Assembly: GCA_013398015.1 (NCBI GenBank)
Contig: VZRR01013418.1
Location: forward strand, 305,982 to 369,981
DNA: 64,000 bases
Direction: 5' to 3'
Source: Oreocharis arfaki
Taxonomy: Eukaryota > Chordata > Aves > Passeriformes > Paramythiidae
Below the pieces are notes generated by a model that was given only the letters and a program-made list of their open reading frames with translations, made no database searches and was not told where the DNA came from. A program made the position numbers and the translations under genes. Below are positions 1 through 13,871 of this stretch, piece after piece (the first letter of the stretch is position 1; every line of letters starts with the position of its first letter).

Positions 1-3000
1 TGTGTTTTAATAGTATAATACCTTACATTTTCTAGCTGACAGAAAGAACAGTTCTAGATTAAAGTGAATACTTCTAGAGGAGTCAGGGTAGGACTGTCAT
101 GAACCAGGACTTGTTTTCTCTTATAATTTTTTTTCTGTAGAAATTTACCTTATTTTCAGTCTTAATATTTCCTTGGATTTCTTTTTTTACTATCGTTGTT
201 CTTGGATTACTAGTTGAGATACAGAAAATTAATTATATTAGATTGGTAATTATTTCTTAAGAAGGTAGAAGTTGGAGGACTGAGATGTTTTGTAGCCCAC
301 CTTCCAGAAAATAAAAAGGGGGGTCCCAGATAACAGCCTCCTGTATGATCAACTGTAGCATTTAGCATCTTTCAAAAGCTGCAGAACGATGCAGAGGAAG
401 GAATACATCAGCCTCAGAAATAAAACTGTTCATCTTCCATTCAGAAATTGAGATAGAGATTATTCACTCTGCCTTAAATGGTACTGCACTTACTGCATCA
501 TTGCAGGCATTTCCTTCTGTGTCTCCTTTGCTTTTTATTTAGGTTACATAGAGGCTTACTGATTAAATAAGTAAATAAAAAATAGTATACAGTATTAATT
601 GCATGCAAAACCTTCAAGATATGTGATAGTGTTTCTGGACTTGTTTGTTTGGTTTTGTGCTTGCTTGGACCAAATACCTGAGGTATGTGTCTCTACTGTC
701 ACCTGAACATGAGATGTTTGGCAGCACAGATGAAAAATTCCCACTGTGTATGTCAGTCTGAAGGAATATGGTCCATGAAGACCACAGGCATTTCTGCAGA
801 AATTTCGTCAGCAAATGAGTTTGTGGCTGACAGCTCTTAGCTGTGGTCAAAGACCTTCAAAGATATCTAAGAAAAGGATTCATTGTCAGTTATCTCAAAT
901 TTGCTCCACTCCAGAGTCCATACATTGGGCAAGTTTATTTATTCTGGAAACTAAAAATCTTTGGACAGAGTGCTTTGTTTCATTTCCCTGTCAAGATACA
1001 CTAACACTGTGACAAATGTGTGCCGTGACATGCCCAGGATCCTGTGTCTCCCAGACTGTCTATTTCAAAGATTTGGCTGATGTGTACTACAGCATCCTCC
1101 TGGATTATGTCTTTGGATATCTTCATCATAGAAATAAGGCTGTGTTTCTGCCCTGACAGAGAGTCAAGATTCGGCTGGGACATGCAGTCATACCCAAAAG
1201 CTCAGGGCCAACTGAAAGTCCTGCAGTTTAAATGGCAAAAGCTATAGCATTGTTGGTAAAATACTGAATATGCATTTTTATTAGCTATTGAAATAGAAGA
1301 ATTCATTCTCAGTAATTTTTGAGTTAATCTCTAATAAATCATGTGCTAAGAACGTGCTTGATATTTTCACTAAAATAAGAGAGGTAGGCTTATATTCATG
1401 GAAGAGAAAAAGGGGCTTCTCTTTACTTGAGCATCTGAAGAAGACTATGTAGGTAACAAGGAAGCTCTTACAAATGTCATACTCTCTGACTCTAAGCTTT
1501 TGCCAGTAGGAGGTGAAAAGGCAACATTGCATGCTGAAAGTATTTTCAGTTAACGTGTGTGAAAGAATCACAGAATATGACTGCTCTCTCAGCTGCATCC
1601 TGTTTCATACAGAATACTGCCGAATTGTTAATTGCTGTGTAGAGACGGAGATAAATAACAGTAGGATTAAAGACACTGTGGATACTGTTTCATTCTGTGT
1701 GCATCAGTGCTTGAAAAACAAACAGAGGGACAAACAACCAAGCAGCACTCTCCCAAATCCTCTGATTTAATTTTCATAGCATCATCTTTTCAATACATGA
1801 CCCCTGCTACTCCTCATATAGTACAGGTATAGATGCCAAAAAAGAGCTTTTATTTTGTTTTCATTCAACAAGAACACTGACTGGTTTCCAGAGTTCACAA
1901 AGAAAGAGATTGAGGGCCGAAAATAACACTTCTGTTAACTCTCTAATCTCTACTTTGTATTTTTGCCTTTCGATGACAGTACTGTTTTGCAATTCCCTTT
2001 TTCTCTTTTGAAAAAGTAACTACAGGACATCAATAGAATAACAATCCATATTCAAACAGACATGTACTAGGCCAATTAGGCCTGATACTATCGGTGGCCA
2101 GTTATGGGGTAGCCAGAAGAGGCCATTGGTATGTGACAGACAGCAAAATTCCCATCTGTAAGATGAAGAGGTTCATGCTGTGTGGTTGAGGATAAAGTTT
2201 AAGTTTCGGACTTGAAATAAGACAAAAATAACCCACCAAAGAAAATTGATGGTATGTAATAGTGCTGTTTGGGCTTTATTTACGAGTATATTGTTATGTT
2301 TTAAAATATTTCTGAAAAAGGTCTAAATGTAGCATTTAATTTCACACTTTCATGCATTTTACAGAAAATAAAGCAACTAGCCTATAAAAAGAAACACAAA
2401 GGGGTGTGTGCTGGTTCTCATCATGGACAAGCTGCTCTCAGTTATTAACTTTCTCTTAGGAATATGCACAGTACACGAAAGGAGGTGGTCTCGGTAGTCT
2501 GGGACTATAGGTGGTAGCAACATTTTATATATATGTCTTAAATTTGCACTAGGTAATTGTCAGCCTTCTAGTTTACTGTTCTTCTTAGCCACACATTATA
2601 TTCAGTAAGATATTTTTTGTGTAATTGCTACTGCAGTTCTATAGAATGCAACAATAAAAGAAAATATCTATGCTTTCTTAGTTGCATAATTTTCATTAGA
2701 AAATTTTGCGGATTTTTTTCAAAATGGTGTTTAGATGAAGCCTGAAATACAAGAGCATAATGATCAGTGGTATCAGTGGAAGCACTCAGATCCTGGAGTT
2801 TGTCTTACCTGTTTTTATATATGCTACTTGAGCTTGATATCATTGTGAGCTCACAACAAAAACTGAATCTGGGCTGGTATTTCTGCTCTTGCCTTTACTG
2901 CTGGCATCAGTGTGAATCTTGCTATTGATTTAAAAGTAAATAGGCTCTAGTATTGTGACTCAGTTTCCTTGTTAGAGGAAAAGGCGTTATCCGTAGGAAA

Positions 3001-6000
3001 GCCTTCTTACTCTACTAATGTTTCTGAAGACTATTTTATTTTTATTTCTGAAAGCTTTTGGTTTTAAAGGTGCTACAAAACTAAAATGTTTTACTGTATT
3101 TCCATTGTGGTTCTTCAGAGGGTATTGACTTAAAAGTAAATGTTCATTTTGCTTTTATTGCTTTTTATACTAGAATAAATAGTTTTTTACTTTTCTGTCT
3201 TAAAGCTATTCATCTTTGACCTGTATTTGTCCAAGCATGCGAGCTAAAATACTATTTTTCATCTTTTTAAATTTGTAATATAACAATTTACAGTAATGGT
3301 TAGCTGAAGGTATACATTGTATATGATTTGAAGCTATTTGAAGATAAAGTGAAAATGGATGCATTGTAGATTTTTGTGCTTTGAAATTTGGTCAGCCTAA
3401 TTCATTAAGAATGTCTTGTTTTTTCTCTGTTGTATATAAGGTGAATGATAGACCATTTTTTACTTGATCTTTAATAAGAAGTACTATTGTTTTACCAGAT
3501 TTTAGACCTTTACTAGACAATTTATAAATGGTCGGTAGTTTCTGAGATAGCAGACTAATAATCTTTGCAACAATTCATTTGTATCTTTAAAATATTTCCA
3601 TGTCTATGGTAAGACATGGATAAGAAGGGAATTTGCTAACACAAAAATACTGTGTTATTGTATTTGTAGAAGACATTTATTTAGAATTCACTACTGTGTT
3701 TGTGTAATTACAGAAACTCAGTGGAGCTAATTTTATTGGTTGTTTCTTCAATGCTAAGATAAATTTTTTGCATGAGGCTTTCAAATTTTTAAACTGAGTA
3801 TCCTTTTTTTCTCAAGTGACTCTGAGCCAAGTAAAATTGTCTGCAGTATCTTTTCGTTAATCAAACTCCATACTAAGACTTTCTAAAAAGAGACTTCTCC
3901 ATCATAATTAGTAGTGATCTAATGTAGTGTGATTAGTAGCAATCTGATGTGGTATAGAATGACAGGGAATGTATTTGGAATGAGAGTGATCTGACCCGTG
4001 TGCCCACAATCCATGATTCTCTTGTCAGCTAGTCAGGGTTTTGCCAGAGCCCACTCTTATACCTGGGCTTCCTTCCTCTAGAAGTTGGGAAAGATTGGAT
4101 AGGAGGCTCACAGGCTACTTGCCAGGTATTGTCCATTTGTGATGTGGAAGTGATGAAGGGCCTGTGGCTGTGTCTGAAGGACTGGAGAAATGGAGATGCA
4201 GCTGTGTAAGCTGATGTTAGGCTGTGCAAGTGACTTCATTTGTCAGTTTTGCTCCAGATGCCTATTTCGCCTATAATTTCAGACTTACTCTGCATGGAAC
4301 AATGTGTATTCACTTTGTTTTAAACACCTTTCTAGTTTGAAAAGGATAACTAGAATTGGTTTTTATATTGGTGGATGATCTTTTGGCTAAAAGATTTTTG
4401 CTTTTTCTTTCTGTTCTTATAGGCATTAGAATATTTGGGAGCAAGGGGTGGAAATACACGTGCAGAAGTGGTATCGCAAATGCAGGTAGAGCAATGAGGT
4501 AGAGACATTCTAATAAAAAGAATACTATTAATTCATATCAGAGTGGAGCTGATAGTGTAAAAAACCAAGAAAAAAGGTAGAATGTGCTTGAGCAGTGATC
4601 TATATTTTTGATATTCTCTGCAATGAACTCATAATTGCAGAATGAATTGAAATTCCATTGAGCTTGACTGTTACAAGGAAGAAGTGAAGGATTAAGGAGA
4701 GATTGTCCGTTCTATAATATTATTGTTTAGATAAAAAAGGCTAGACTGTATATGCTGTGTTTATGAAAAATAATCCCCGTAACACTGCAGAACATACTCA
4801 AGAATGATTTGAAGAAGAAAATTTTATTGTTGCCAGGATTACGTGTAGTACTGAGAAAGGATTGTTAGCTGAGTGCTTGTTTTCAATATTGCAAAGAGCT
4901 ATGACACTAAAGGGAAGATGGGAATATTACATACCCATCACTGGAAACAGCTCTTTGCTCACAGTTCCAAGCACCTTTGCTACAGCAGTCTTCTCTAGAA
5001 TCACCTTGTCTTTGCTCTGCATTTGGCCTGTTTATTTCCAAGTCATTCTACTTTTTATGGCTGCTTTTGGAAGGTTTGGATACTCAAATCTATACAGTTT
5101 TGTCAAATTCAGATATGTACATCACATCCACGAATTTACTTTTAAATGGAAAATTCCTATTTGTCTCAATGCTGTGGAAAGCAGTTCTGTCCTACTATGG
5201 TGGGCTGCACTTGGAGAATTTGCTTCTGATGTTTCTTCTGTTACCAGCAAGAGAGTGTTGAACTGGCAGATATGGCCCTGTGTTAAAACTATTTATGTAA
5301 TACAGTTTTTAATTTCTAAAATAATGTCAGTCTTGCATCTCTGTGCACTGTGTGAGTACTTCTTATCACAGGACATTGAGGGCGAGTGTGTCCTGTGCGA
5401 GCTGTGGCTTAGAAAACTGGTGTGCATGTTTGAGGAGCTGGGCATTCCATCCAGTGTGTAGGGAGCGGTTCATGGTGAACTTCCCAAACTTCATCTCAAG
5501 CAGAGCTAGCTGGTTCACTGTAAGTATGTGGGAGTGAGGTTCTACGCATGGGGTGGATGCTTTGAATGCATTGCCTTTTTTGTAATCCTTGATTTCTGCA
5601 GTGGTGTTCTGACACTCAGGGCCATTTATACACTGCTGCTTTTTAGGTAAAGACTGAATATATACAGGCTGACTAATTAGTCATTCAGATTTGTTTTCTT
5701 ACTACTACACAGTATTCATACACAGAGGAAAAGATGTTTCTTTAAGAGGTTGCTTCAGAATGATTTATTATGAAAATTTTGATTAGCTTGATTGATTTCT
5801 TTACTTCTTTTCCCTTTGTGTTTCAGTAGGAGGGGAAGTCCAAATGGTGAATATATCTTTAGAGGTGAGAAGGTTATCTACAGTGTATCAGCCTCTGGTT
5901 TTGTGTGCATTGCTGCAATTTTAAGAGAGTTAGGCAAGCTGTTATGATGAAAGAAGATAATTAATGCTGTTTTCATTGTATGCTTTATAATTTTAACTTA

Positions 6001-9000
6001 GATCTTGAAACAATTCTTGAACAAATTTAGTCCTAGTGTCCCCAAAACACCCAAATTATTTGGAAAGTTTAGTCTGTGTAGCACAACAAACTCTATTAAA
6101 CTATTTTAGGTGGTCATGAGAGCATGCTTTTTTAGGATATATTCATTATTTTCTTTTGCTCTCTGCCAGCCAGCTTCCATGGCTTATAAAGCTGGAAGCT
6201 TAAATATAGCCCAGACCATTAAAATGGTGTTGCATTCGATTATAATGGCTATAATTGCTTTAATTATGTAAATGAAGGGGCCTTGCCAATCTTATGGTAC
6301 ATTAAAGGCTTTAGAAGTGTGTCACAGTAGTTGTATTGAGAATAAATAACCAAAGAGATGCAGATCATATGCTAAGTATCTGGATCAGCATTATCTTTCT
6401 GTTCATGCAATGTACAAATAAGCTAACAGAATGCTGCTGTGTTTGTTTCTCAATTACTGATGTGTTTGTAATATTTTTTACTGACACTTTTTTTATACCA
6501 TCAATATGCAGTAATATTTAAAAGTCTGTCATTACTCACCAGTGGGAGATAACTGCTAGAAAAATCAGGGGTTTTTTGTAAGTCAGGTAATTACTTTGAA
6601 TGACTTAATTTGCTCCTCCTTCTTATTTTTTGAAGATAAAACATGTGATGCTAATTGCATAACCTAATTCTGAATTATTTTTTTCTGTAAGTATGTCAGT
6701 TTACTGAGCAGTGAAGCTACTTGAGAGCCTCAGGAAGCTCAGGAATGTGCTGATGATGGTTCAGTACTCTTCTGAAGGTGGATCAGTGAGATTCATGGAG
6801 TCTTCTTCAAGCAGGCTGTAAACTGAGTGGTGTTTAAAGAACATGTGATACCCTTTTGGCAACCAATTCTCAATAATATTAATTGAGTCTTTAGTACTTC
6901 AATATCCTATTTACTTCACTGCTTCAACTGTGCTATCTGTACTCCCTGTTAAATAGTTGCAGTATCACTTTTCTGAAGTGACAGTTCTAATAGCTGCTAG
7001 AATTTTAGTATTTTCTTTGAAATATCAAAGTCTTTTAGAAGAAAGGGATTAAAAAGTCTGTCTTTCGCAGCTATTGCTGATGTTTCTACAGCTGCTACAC
7101 TGAAATCGACAGAAATTTAATGTGTTAATTACAGCATTAATATCCTGGTGATATGGTGGCCCAGTTTTAATTTTTTTAACATACATGTTGGATCTCATTT
7201 ATTCCTTGAAGCTGACCTCTGTCATGGCAACTAGTTTCTACTTGAGCTAGTTTTAAGCAAATATTCCAGTAAATTATTACGCAAGGAAAGAAGTTTAATT
7301 GGCATATTCTTACTTGGTTACAATGCAATTTTTCGATAATAAATATATAATCAGTTGTTACATATAAAAGTACAAATTTTCTCTGAGAAAAATCTTTTTC
7401 ACCTCTCCTGAGCATACAGACAGAAGAACAATATTGATTCACTGTTTCGCTTTCGCTTTTTTCGCATAAATGTTTGAATGCTCTTTCACAGTTGAGAACC
7501 ATTGTTCTCTTGGTTGCTGTAAAGTTTTAAAGCACTACTGAACATTTTAATGTGGTAGTGTGTATTCAGTGATGCTGTGAAAATGTCTGTCTGTGCATTG
7601 AAGGTATGATGACACTGAGGCCATGTTCTCATGACTCATTTCTAGCTGTGATAATTTCTAAAAGTTTGAAATGATGATGCAGTGTTAGAAAGAAATGTAA
7701 CAGTATTAGAGAAAGTTATTTAACAATAACTCTCCAGGACAATTCTTACACGCCTCTCAGTGTCTTTAAGCATGAGAAAGATGGATTTTCAGAAACCCGC
7801 CATCCTTACTTTGCATGCAAAATAGTCCTGCTAGCTTTGAGTCTTCATATAGGTTACTACAGCTTTACTCAGAGTCTTGCTAAGAATATGTACTAGTGTC
7901 AGCATGATCTAAATCTATTCCAAATGATACATTTTCATATCTTGACTGTTTTTGTTACCAGGAAGGCAGGTTTTTTATTTGTAAATACAGATATTTTTGT
8001 GTTCTTGATGAATCAGCATTATGAAATATAGTAATAAATATAGTAATAAAATTATTAGATCAATCCTATGTGCCTCAAAGTATAGTAATTACCCAACTGG
8101 GCTGCTTTTTATCTGCATCACAAAATACAATAGTAATTTCATTTTTTCTTGATATCTTTATTTTATATCCCACATACAGATTACATGTCAGAAATCCTCT
8201 AAATAAAGCAATAAAGTCTTCATGGAAAATGAAAAACCCAACTTCTTTCCTAAAGGCACCATCATCCATGAAATTAGCTGTGGCATCTGTTTTAACTGTT
8301 CCTGCTGATACTGCAAGATCAAGTGCTACAGCCACCTTGCATGCAGGCATCAGCACTTGTTCAGTTGTGTCAAATTGTTGAGCTTTGGCTCATTAGCATG
8401 GTGGCACCTTTAAAAATAACTACCCCCTAAAATTAAATGGCTTTATGTTGTGATTTACTAGCACTGTAATATGGTTTTGTAGGAAAAAAGAACCCAAACA
8501 AATGAAACAAATCTTCTATTTACCATTTTTGAGAAATCCTGGATTGATTCATCTTCAGTAATAATTCCTGTCAAAATTTTTTGCACTGTTTATCCTCTTT
8601 ATTATAGAGGTTTATTATAAATTCCTGAGAACAGTAGTAGAGCATGAAACATTTAAAGAGAGTTGTAAAGCCAGGAAACTAAATAATTAAGACAGTTTTG
8701 TTCTGTTTGATCTCTTCAGCAGGATTGTCTCCTTATCTGAATTCAGGTGTGGTTGAAGGTTTTAAGCAAGTTTATAACAAAGTTTACTATGTCTTGTAAG
8801 AATCTGGATTTTTTGGGTATAGTTTTCTTTTAAGGTCAGTATTTGATCACCCTCTGTAGTATTTCTGTACATACAGTTTAAGAGGATTAAAAGATACGTC
8901 AAAGATAGAGGCACTAAATTGCTGGTATCATGTATTTACCTTCTTTCTAAAGGTTTTGCGTCAGAAAAGGAACACAAAAAGAGTGTATTAGCAAAGTGAA

Positions 9001-10569
9001 CAAAATACTGCTGCGGCTCAGAAAAACAAAGAAAATAGTAATTTTCTTTGGTTTTGTGTTTCACCCTGTTTAAATCTATTAAAGAGAATAAAAACAGTTT
9101 GTACAAGTATATCTAAATCATATGGGATGTTTCTGACCATTTAATTGAGCATTGGATCATAACTAGACTTCAGAGAAGATAGGATACATAAAATTAGGGA
9201 AGCAAATTTAGAAGAAAATTACTTCAGATTGGAATAATTTAGAAGAGTTGTCCACCAGCTTTAAAGACCACTGATTGATCCCTAAAAGTATTTTTTCTGA
9301 GTCAAAAGCTGAAAATAGCCAACTGGATAGAGAGTGTCAAGACTAAAGGATACAGACAATTGTCAGAGATGAGCATCTGTGACAGCTTGCTGCTTAGAAG
9401 AAGAAAGCTAGGGATCAATGCAGTTATTCACAAGGCTGTTGTGTACATGTGTTTATTTCTTGACGTCTGTAGAATTTCATTCACTAGGGTTAAAGGTAGA
9501 TTTTGTAGTGCAAGCACTGATTTACCATGTCCATAGTTCATCCAGATGGTCATTTAATTATTAGTGAGAGCTCTCACTGACTGTAAGGATTAGCAGCCTG
9601 CACCTGTTACAGCCTGCACCTCTGCAGTGTTCATTTGTGGGCAACATGGATCTCATCATGTAAGATGCCAATCTGTCAGGGTGTTTTTCCTGCATAGCAT
9701 GGGGGGTTGTTAGAAGTTCATTGATGCCAGTGAGTGATGCTAGGGAACTGATTTTCTGTAGCTTCTTGTAAAAGGTTCTCAGCATTGGCAGGAATGCAGT
9801 GCTCAGTACAGAGTAAGTATAGTAATTCAGCTTTCTAGTTGAAGTATATTCCCTTTCCGGAGAACATCCTAATTTTCTTATGTTGAAGAACTATATATTA
9901 CTTTCTTTGTCTTTTTCCCTCTCTGTAGGCCACTTTGTACTATTTTTGTACATACCATGTAACACTTCACTGTGCAAGTGGTAAGTCTAAGGTATTAGTC
10001 CTTGTAAGTGAGGGTAGGAGAGTTAGAGTGGATGATAAGCAGTAAGTTACTCATTTATCTTAAATTGTTTCATTTGCTATTTAAGTTTTATTTGAAATTA
10101 ATTCAGTCTTTTGCATAAAGATTTGTAATAAGTGATACCCAGTGTCATAAAGATTTTTTTAAAATCTATTTATAAATTCCTCTAATGTATTGGGAGAGAT
10201 TTAAAATAATTTGTGTTTTGTAACAATAGACTTTGATATGACAAAGAGGTCAGGCTTGCTCTATTTGCTTTATTTCTCTTTTCAAAACAAGAAACAAGTA
10301 CAGAAATTAGCTTGGGGGTAGGGGGGAGGTGGAGGTGGAAAACTTTGCTTAGTGTAAAAGAAGGAGCAAGAAGACAGGAATATCCTTTTTTCCCCAAATA
10401 ACCTGTGCAACTAGCACAGGCAATCTGAATAAAGACCCAGTAAACGAAGAATTAAGTTATACCATCACTTGAATTGATTTGTGTTGAGATGTTTGAAATT
10501 ATCAGTAAAATACTTCTGCTACCAAACTTTTACCAGGCTACACACCAATATTTTACAGAGTCAGACTAG

Positions 10570-10905
10570 TAGAATGATTGAGTTTGAAAGTGACCTCTGG
10601 AGGTGCTCTTGCTTCATCGCCCTGCTGAAGCAGGGCCACCTAGAACAGGTTGCTCAAGACCATGTTCAGACAACTTTAAAATGTCTCTGAGGGTGGAGAG
10701 AATGTCTCTGCAGCTTCTCTGGACAACTCAATTACTCTCACAGCAAACAACTGTTGCCTCGTGTTCAGAAGAAACCTCCTATTTCACTTTGTGCCCATTG
10801 CTTCTTGCCCTGTCACTGAAAAGAGCCTTGTTCTGGTTTTGTATCCTCCCTCCAGGTATTTATTTACATTTATAGGATCCCATTGTTTTCTTCTTCCAGC
10901 AAAAA
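10570..10905 (-). mobile_element. CR1 LINE 3' fragment
   Basis: On the + strand it reads as an inverted CR1 3' end: a degraded AGAATGATTG start, GACCTCTGGAGGTGCT, CTGCTGAAGCAGGGCCACCT, then TTTCACTTTGTGCCCATTGC and GGTATTTATTTACATTTATA. These match the order of landmarks in avian CR1 3' regions in reverse complement. It is diverged and truncated, and the overlapping short open frames are not genes. Confidence 0.85.
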
Positions 10906-10988
10906 TGGTCCAAGCGCTTTCAACATTTCATCATATGAAATTCTTTTGATGCACAAAATGTAAAACAAAAAGGTCCACATTATGATTA

Positions 10989-11073
10989 GCTAACCAAAAT
11001 TGTCTATCACAATAGAACCTCATGAGTGATTTTGTCGCTTTCAGCGGCAATTAGTGACACAATTTTGGTTAGC
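10989..11073. repeat. Inverted repeat with 15-bp perfect arms
   Basis: The arm GCTAACCAAAATTGT at 10989-11003 is exactly complementary to ACAATTTTGGTTAGC at 11059-11073. Pairing continues imperfectly inward (CTATCAC against GTGAC). It could be a decayed hairpin-type DNA transposon (MITE) or a chance structure; no target duplication was identified. Confidence 0.7.
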
Positions 11074-11519
11074 TGTGAAGACCTGTGAAAGAGAAAAAGC
11101 TTCCAAAAATGGTCTGAGAACTATAGCACATGTATGTATATTAAAGAATACTAAACTTGCTTCTCTGGAAATGTGCAAATGTGCAAATGCATATTTTTCT
11201 TTTCTAGCCAAAATATAGAGAAAGAAATACAGTCTGATGTCATGTGTTTGGGGAGCAAGTTGAGGAATGTGTAGCTTAACATATAGCATGAAATATAGTC
11301 ATGAAGATGTGATTTATAGCTCAAAATATATTTATCACAAAAAATTCTTTGTCATTTTAAAGTGGTGATGTAAATCCATAAATTTCCTAGATAACCTTGT
11401 ACAGTTTACAATGATTCTAGATTTATATGCTAACTTATGTCAGAGTTCTAATTAAGAGAAATTGCTTAGAAAAAAAATATTGTTTGCCTACATGCACACA
11501 TAATGCAGACGTTGTAATA

Positions 11520-11543
11520 CTTCATATATATATATATATGAAG
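11520..11543. repeat. Perfect 24-bp AT palindrome
   Basis: CTTC, eight AT dinucleotides, then GAAG, fully self-complementary. A second, shorter TA-rich copy ending in ATGAAGC follows within 30 bases. Confidence 0.85.
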
Positions 11544-13348
11544 CATATTTTATAAATATATATGAAGCACCTAGAACATTGAAACTATTCTGTGGAATTG
11601 AGTGGGTTTTTTCGTAGGGTAGCATACTCATGTACAAGATGCACTGAAAAGTACGATCAGTAGTAGTAGTGTAGAAACCCAACATATTTTGCGGAACCCA
11701 AACCCATAAAAAGTGTTTGCAAATCATAAAGCCTGCAGAACAGCCTTTGCTTTCCATCTGCTTCAGGCACAGTGATGTAACATTCAATTCAATCTCACAT
11801 AAGCGTTTTAGTGAGTAATGATTTATTCTTGACATTTGGACAAAGGACACAAGGAGCCTTGGAAGTAATTTTTAAATTCCCAGCTATATATATTTAAATG
11901 TAGAAGCAAGTTAACTATAAACAGAGTAAAGATAAAATTGTACTGAATTTCTTTACAACAGAGGGCATCGAATAATTGCACCATCTACTATTCCTTTTTT
12001 CTATTGCTCTACCTTGAAGCAAGCTTTCTTCAGACTGGAAGAATGCCCTTTTTTCAGTTTAAGGACTTCCATAATGGAAATAGAAATGCATATGTCCATT
12101 AAGAAGACATTTGCAAAGAGATTGATGGTGTTGGCATGCGTTTGTTAAGCACCAGGCAGACAGCCAGTCCATGTGTGCAGATCGCCTGCACTGCACATGC
12201 TGTGAATCTGGTGTGTCCTGGAGGCTTGCAGCTTAATGACTTGAAACTTGTATGGTACACTCTTCTGGGAGAGCTGAACATGAAATGGTCTGGTCAGAGC
12301 TTCTGCTCTTGTTCTGTTGTAATCTGAATTTCCTTTTGATTTCCAGAGTTTGGGTAGATAAAAGTTGAAATGTGGTAGCTCTTTTCCTATATGACTGAGC
12401 AATTTGTTCCAGTGTATCATGTGGACATTGGGTCATTCTGTTACATAAATCAAAAGCGAATATAAAATCCTTATCAAGCATTATAAGTTATTAGTGTTAC
12501 TTTGAGTGATGAGAAATTCCTTTTGCAATGGAAGCCAAACAGTAACTGTGAAAACAAAATGTATCGGCCTATTGCAGTCTTTACAGAGGTCTTAGTTTTT
12601 GCTATCAGTGTCTCAGTGTTAGCCCTCATTATTTAATTTTTTAAAACTTTGAATTTACTTTATCTATGCACTATCAGGCCATACAAAAAATGGACATTTT
12701 CCTGAAGATAATTTCCTTGCTTCTTTCAATGCTATAAGAGAAAATGGTTATTTGTGGACTCAAAAGTTACACGTATCTGCATTTCTTTGTAGTGATTGCC
12801 TAAACCTCAATCAATTAATTAACTGTTCAGCGTCTTACCTTTCTGAAAAAAAAAAATGTTCTACATTGTAGTATTTTTAAAAAAATGAATACCTACTATT
12901 TTTGCCAGAAAAAAACCCACTCAGTAAAAGTGTGATAATGATAAAAGCTATTTTGTTGCAGAAATATTTGCTGAATGACAAATTCTTCATTTCACAGGAA
13001 GTTTTTTGAGACTAAAGTGATTAAAATGGGACACCTGGATTATGTGTTGTACAATAAAATATAAATAATATGTGGTTCATTAGCTCTTGACACTTCAAAA
13101 TGTGAGAGACTAAACAAAGAAACAGCCTAGAAAGGCGAGAAAGGTAAAAGAAGAGAATGTGGATAGCAAGGAGGTGATGATTCTTTAATTACACCTTTGG
13201 CTTGGGAGCATAGTTTTGTGCCCACAAAGGCAGGTGCTCGGCTGCCTTGTCTGGATAGAAGAGAGGAGGGAAACTCACTATTTTTTAATGTCTATATCCA
13301 GTCGTATATTTGTGTATGTTCCTATCCTCTGCTGAAGAGTTCAACTAT

Positions 13349-13366
13349 TTTGTGTGTGTGTGTGTA
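13349..13366. repeat. Short (GT)n microsatellite
   Basis: About seven to eight GT units in the + strand. Confidence 0.8.
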
Positions 13367-13871
13367 GTAAATGAGAAACAAATAAATTCTAGATACCTAA
13401 TGTACCTAGTTGACTATCTTTCAGGGAGATTTTGGAGAATTTGTGTGAATGACTCCCCTGTGGGCCATTACCACTGTCTATATCCTCAGGAAGTTTCTTC
13501 TAATTATCATTGCTGTTGAGTGACTGAATAATTAGAGGAGCTGTTGCCTCCATCTTCTTCACAGGTGATCGATGTCAGTGTGTTGAAAATGTCATGGTTT
13601 CTGTTTCCTTGTTTATTAATTTCTTCTAAGAGACTTACCTAACTCTCTGGCATATTTGGGCTTTAGGCAGTGACTAGACATTCAGTATTCATTTAATTTA
13701 TTTTTGTCAGCCATTTATTTACATCAGGTATTTTACAGAGCAGTGTTATGGTGGTAGTGGGAGCGGTTTTGAGTTCGATGGACTGGGTGTTGTACATTGA
13801 TATTATTTGGGCACAGCTGTCTCATGCTGACTCCTAATGAATGAACTGAGTAATGCTAGGCACAAGTCTAA

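Noticed and set aside
9590..9640. Near-duplicate CAGCCTGCACCT units
   Set aside because: Two imperfect copies of about 18 bases only; no larger structure.
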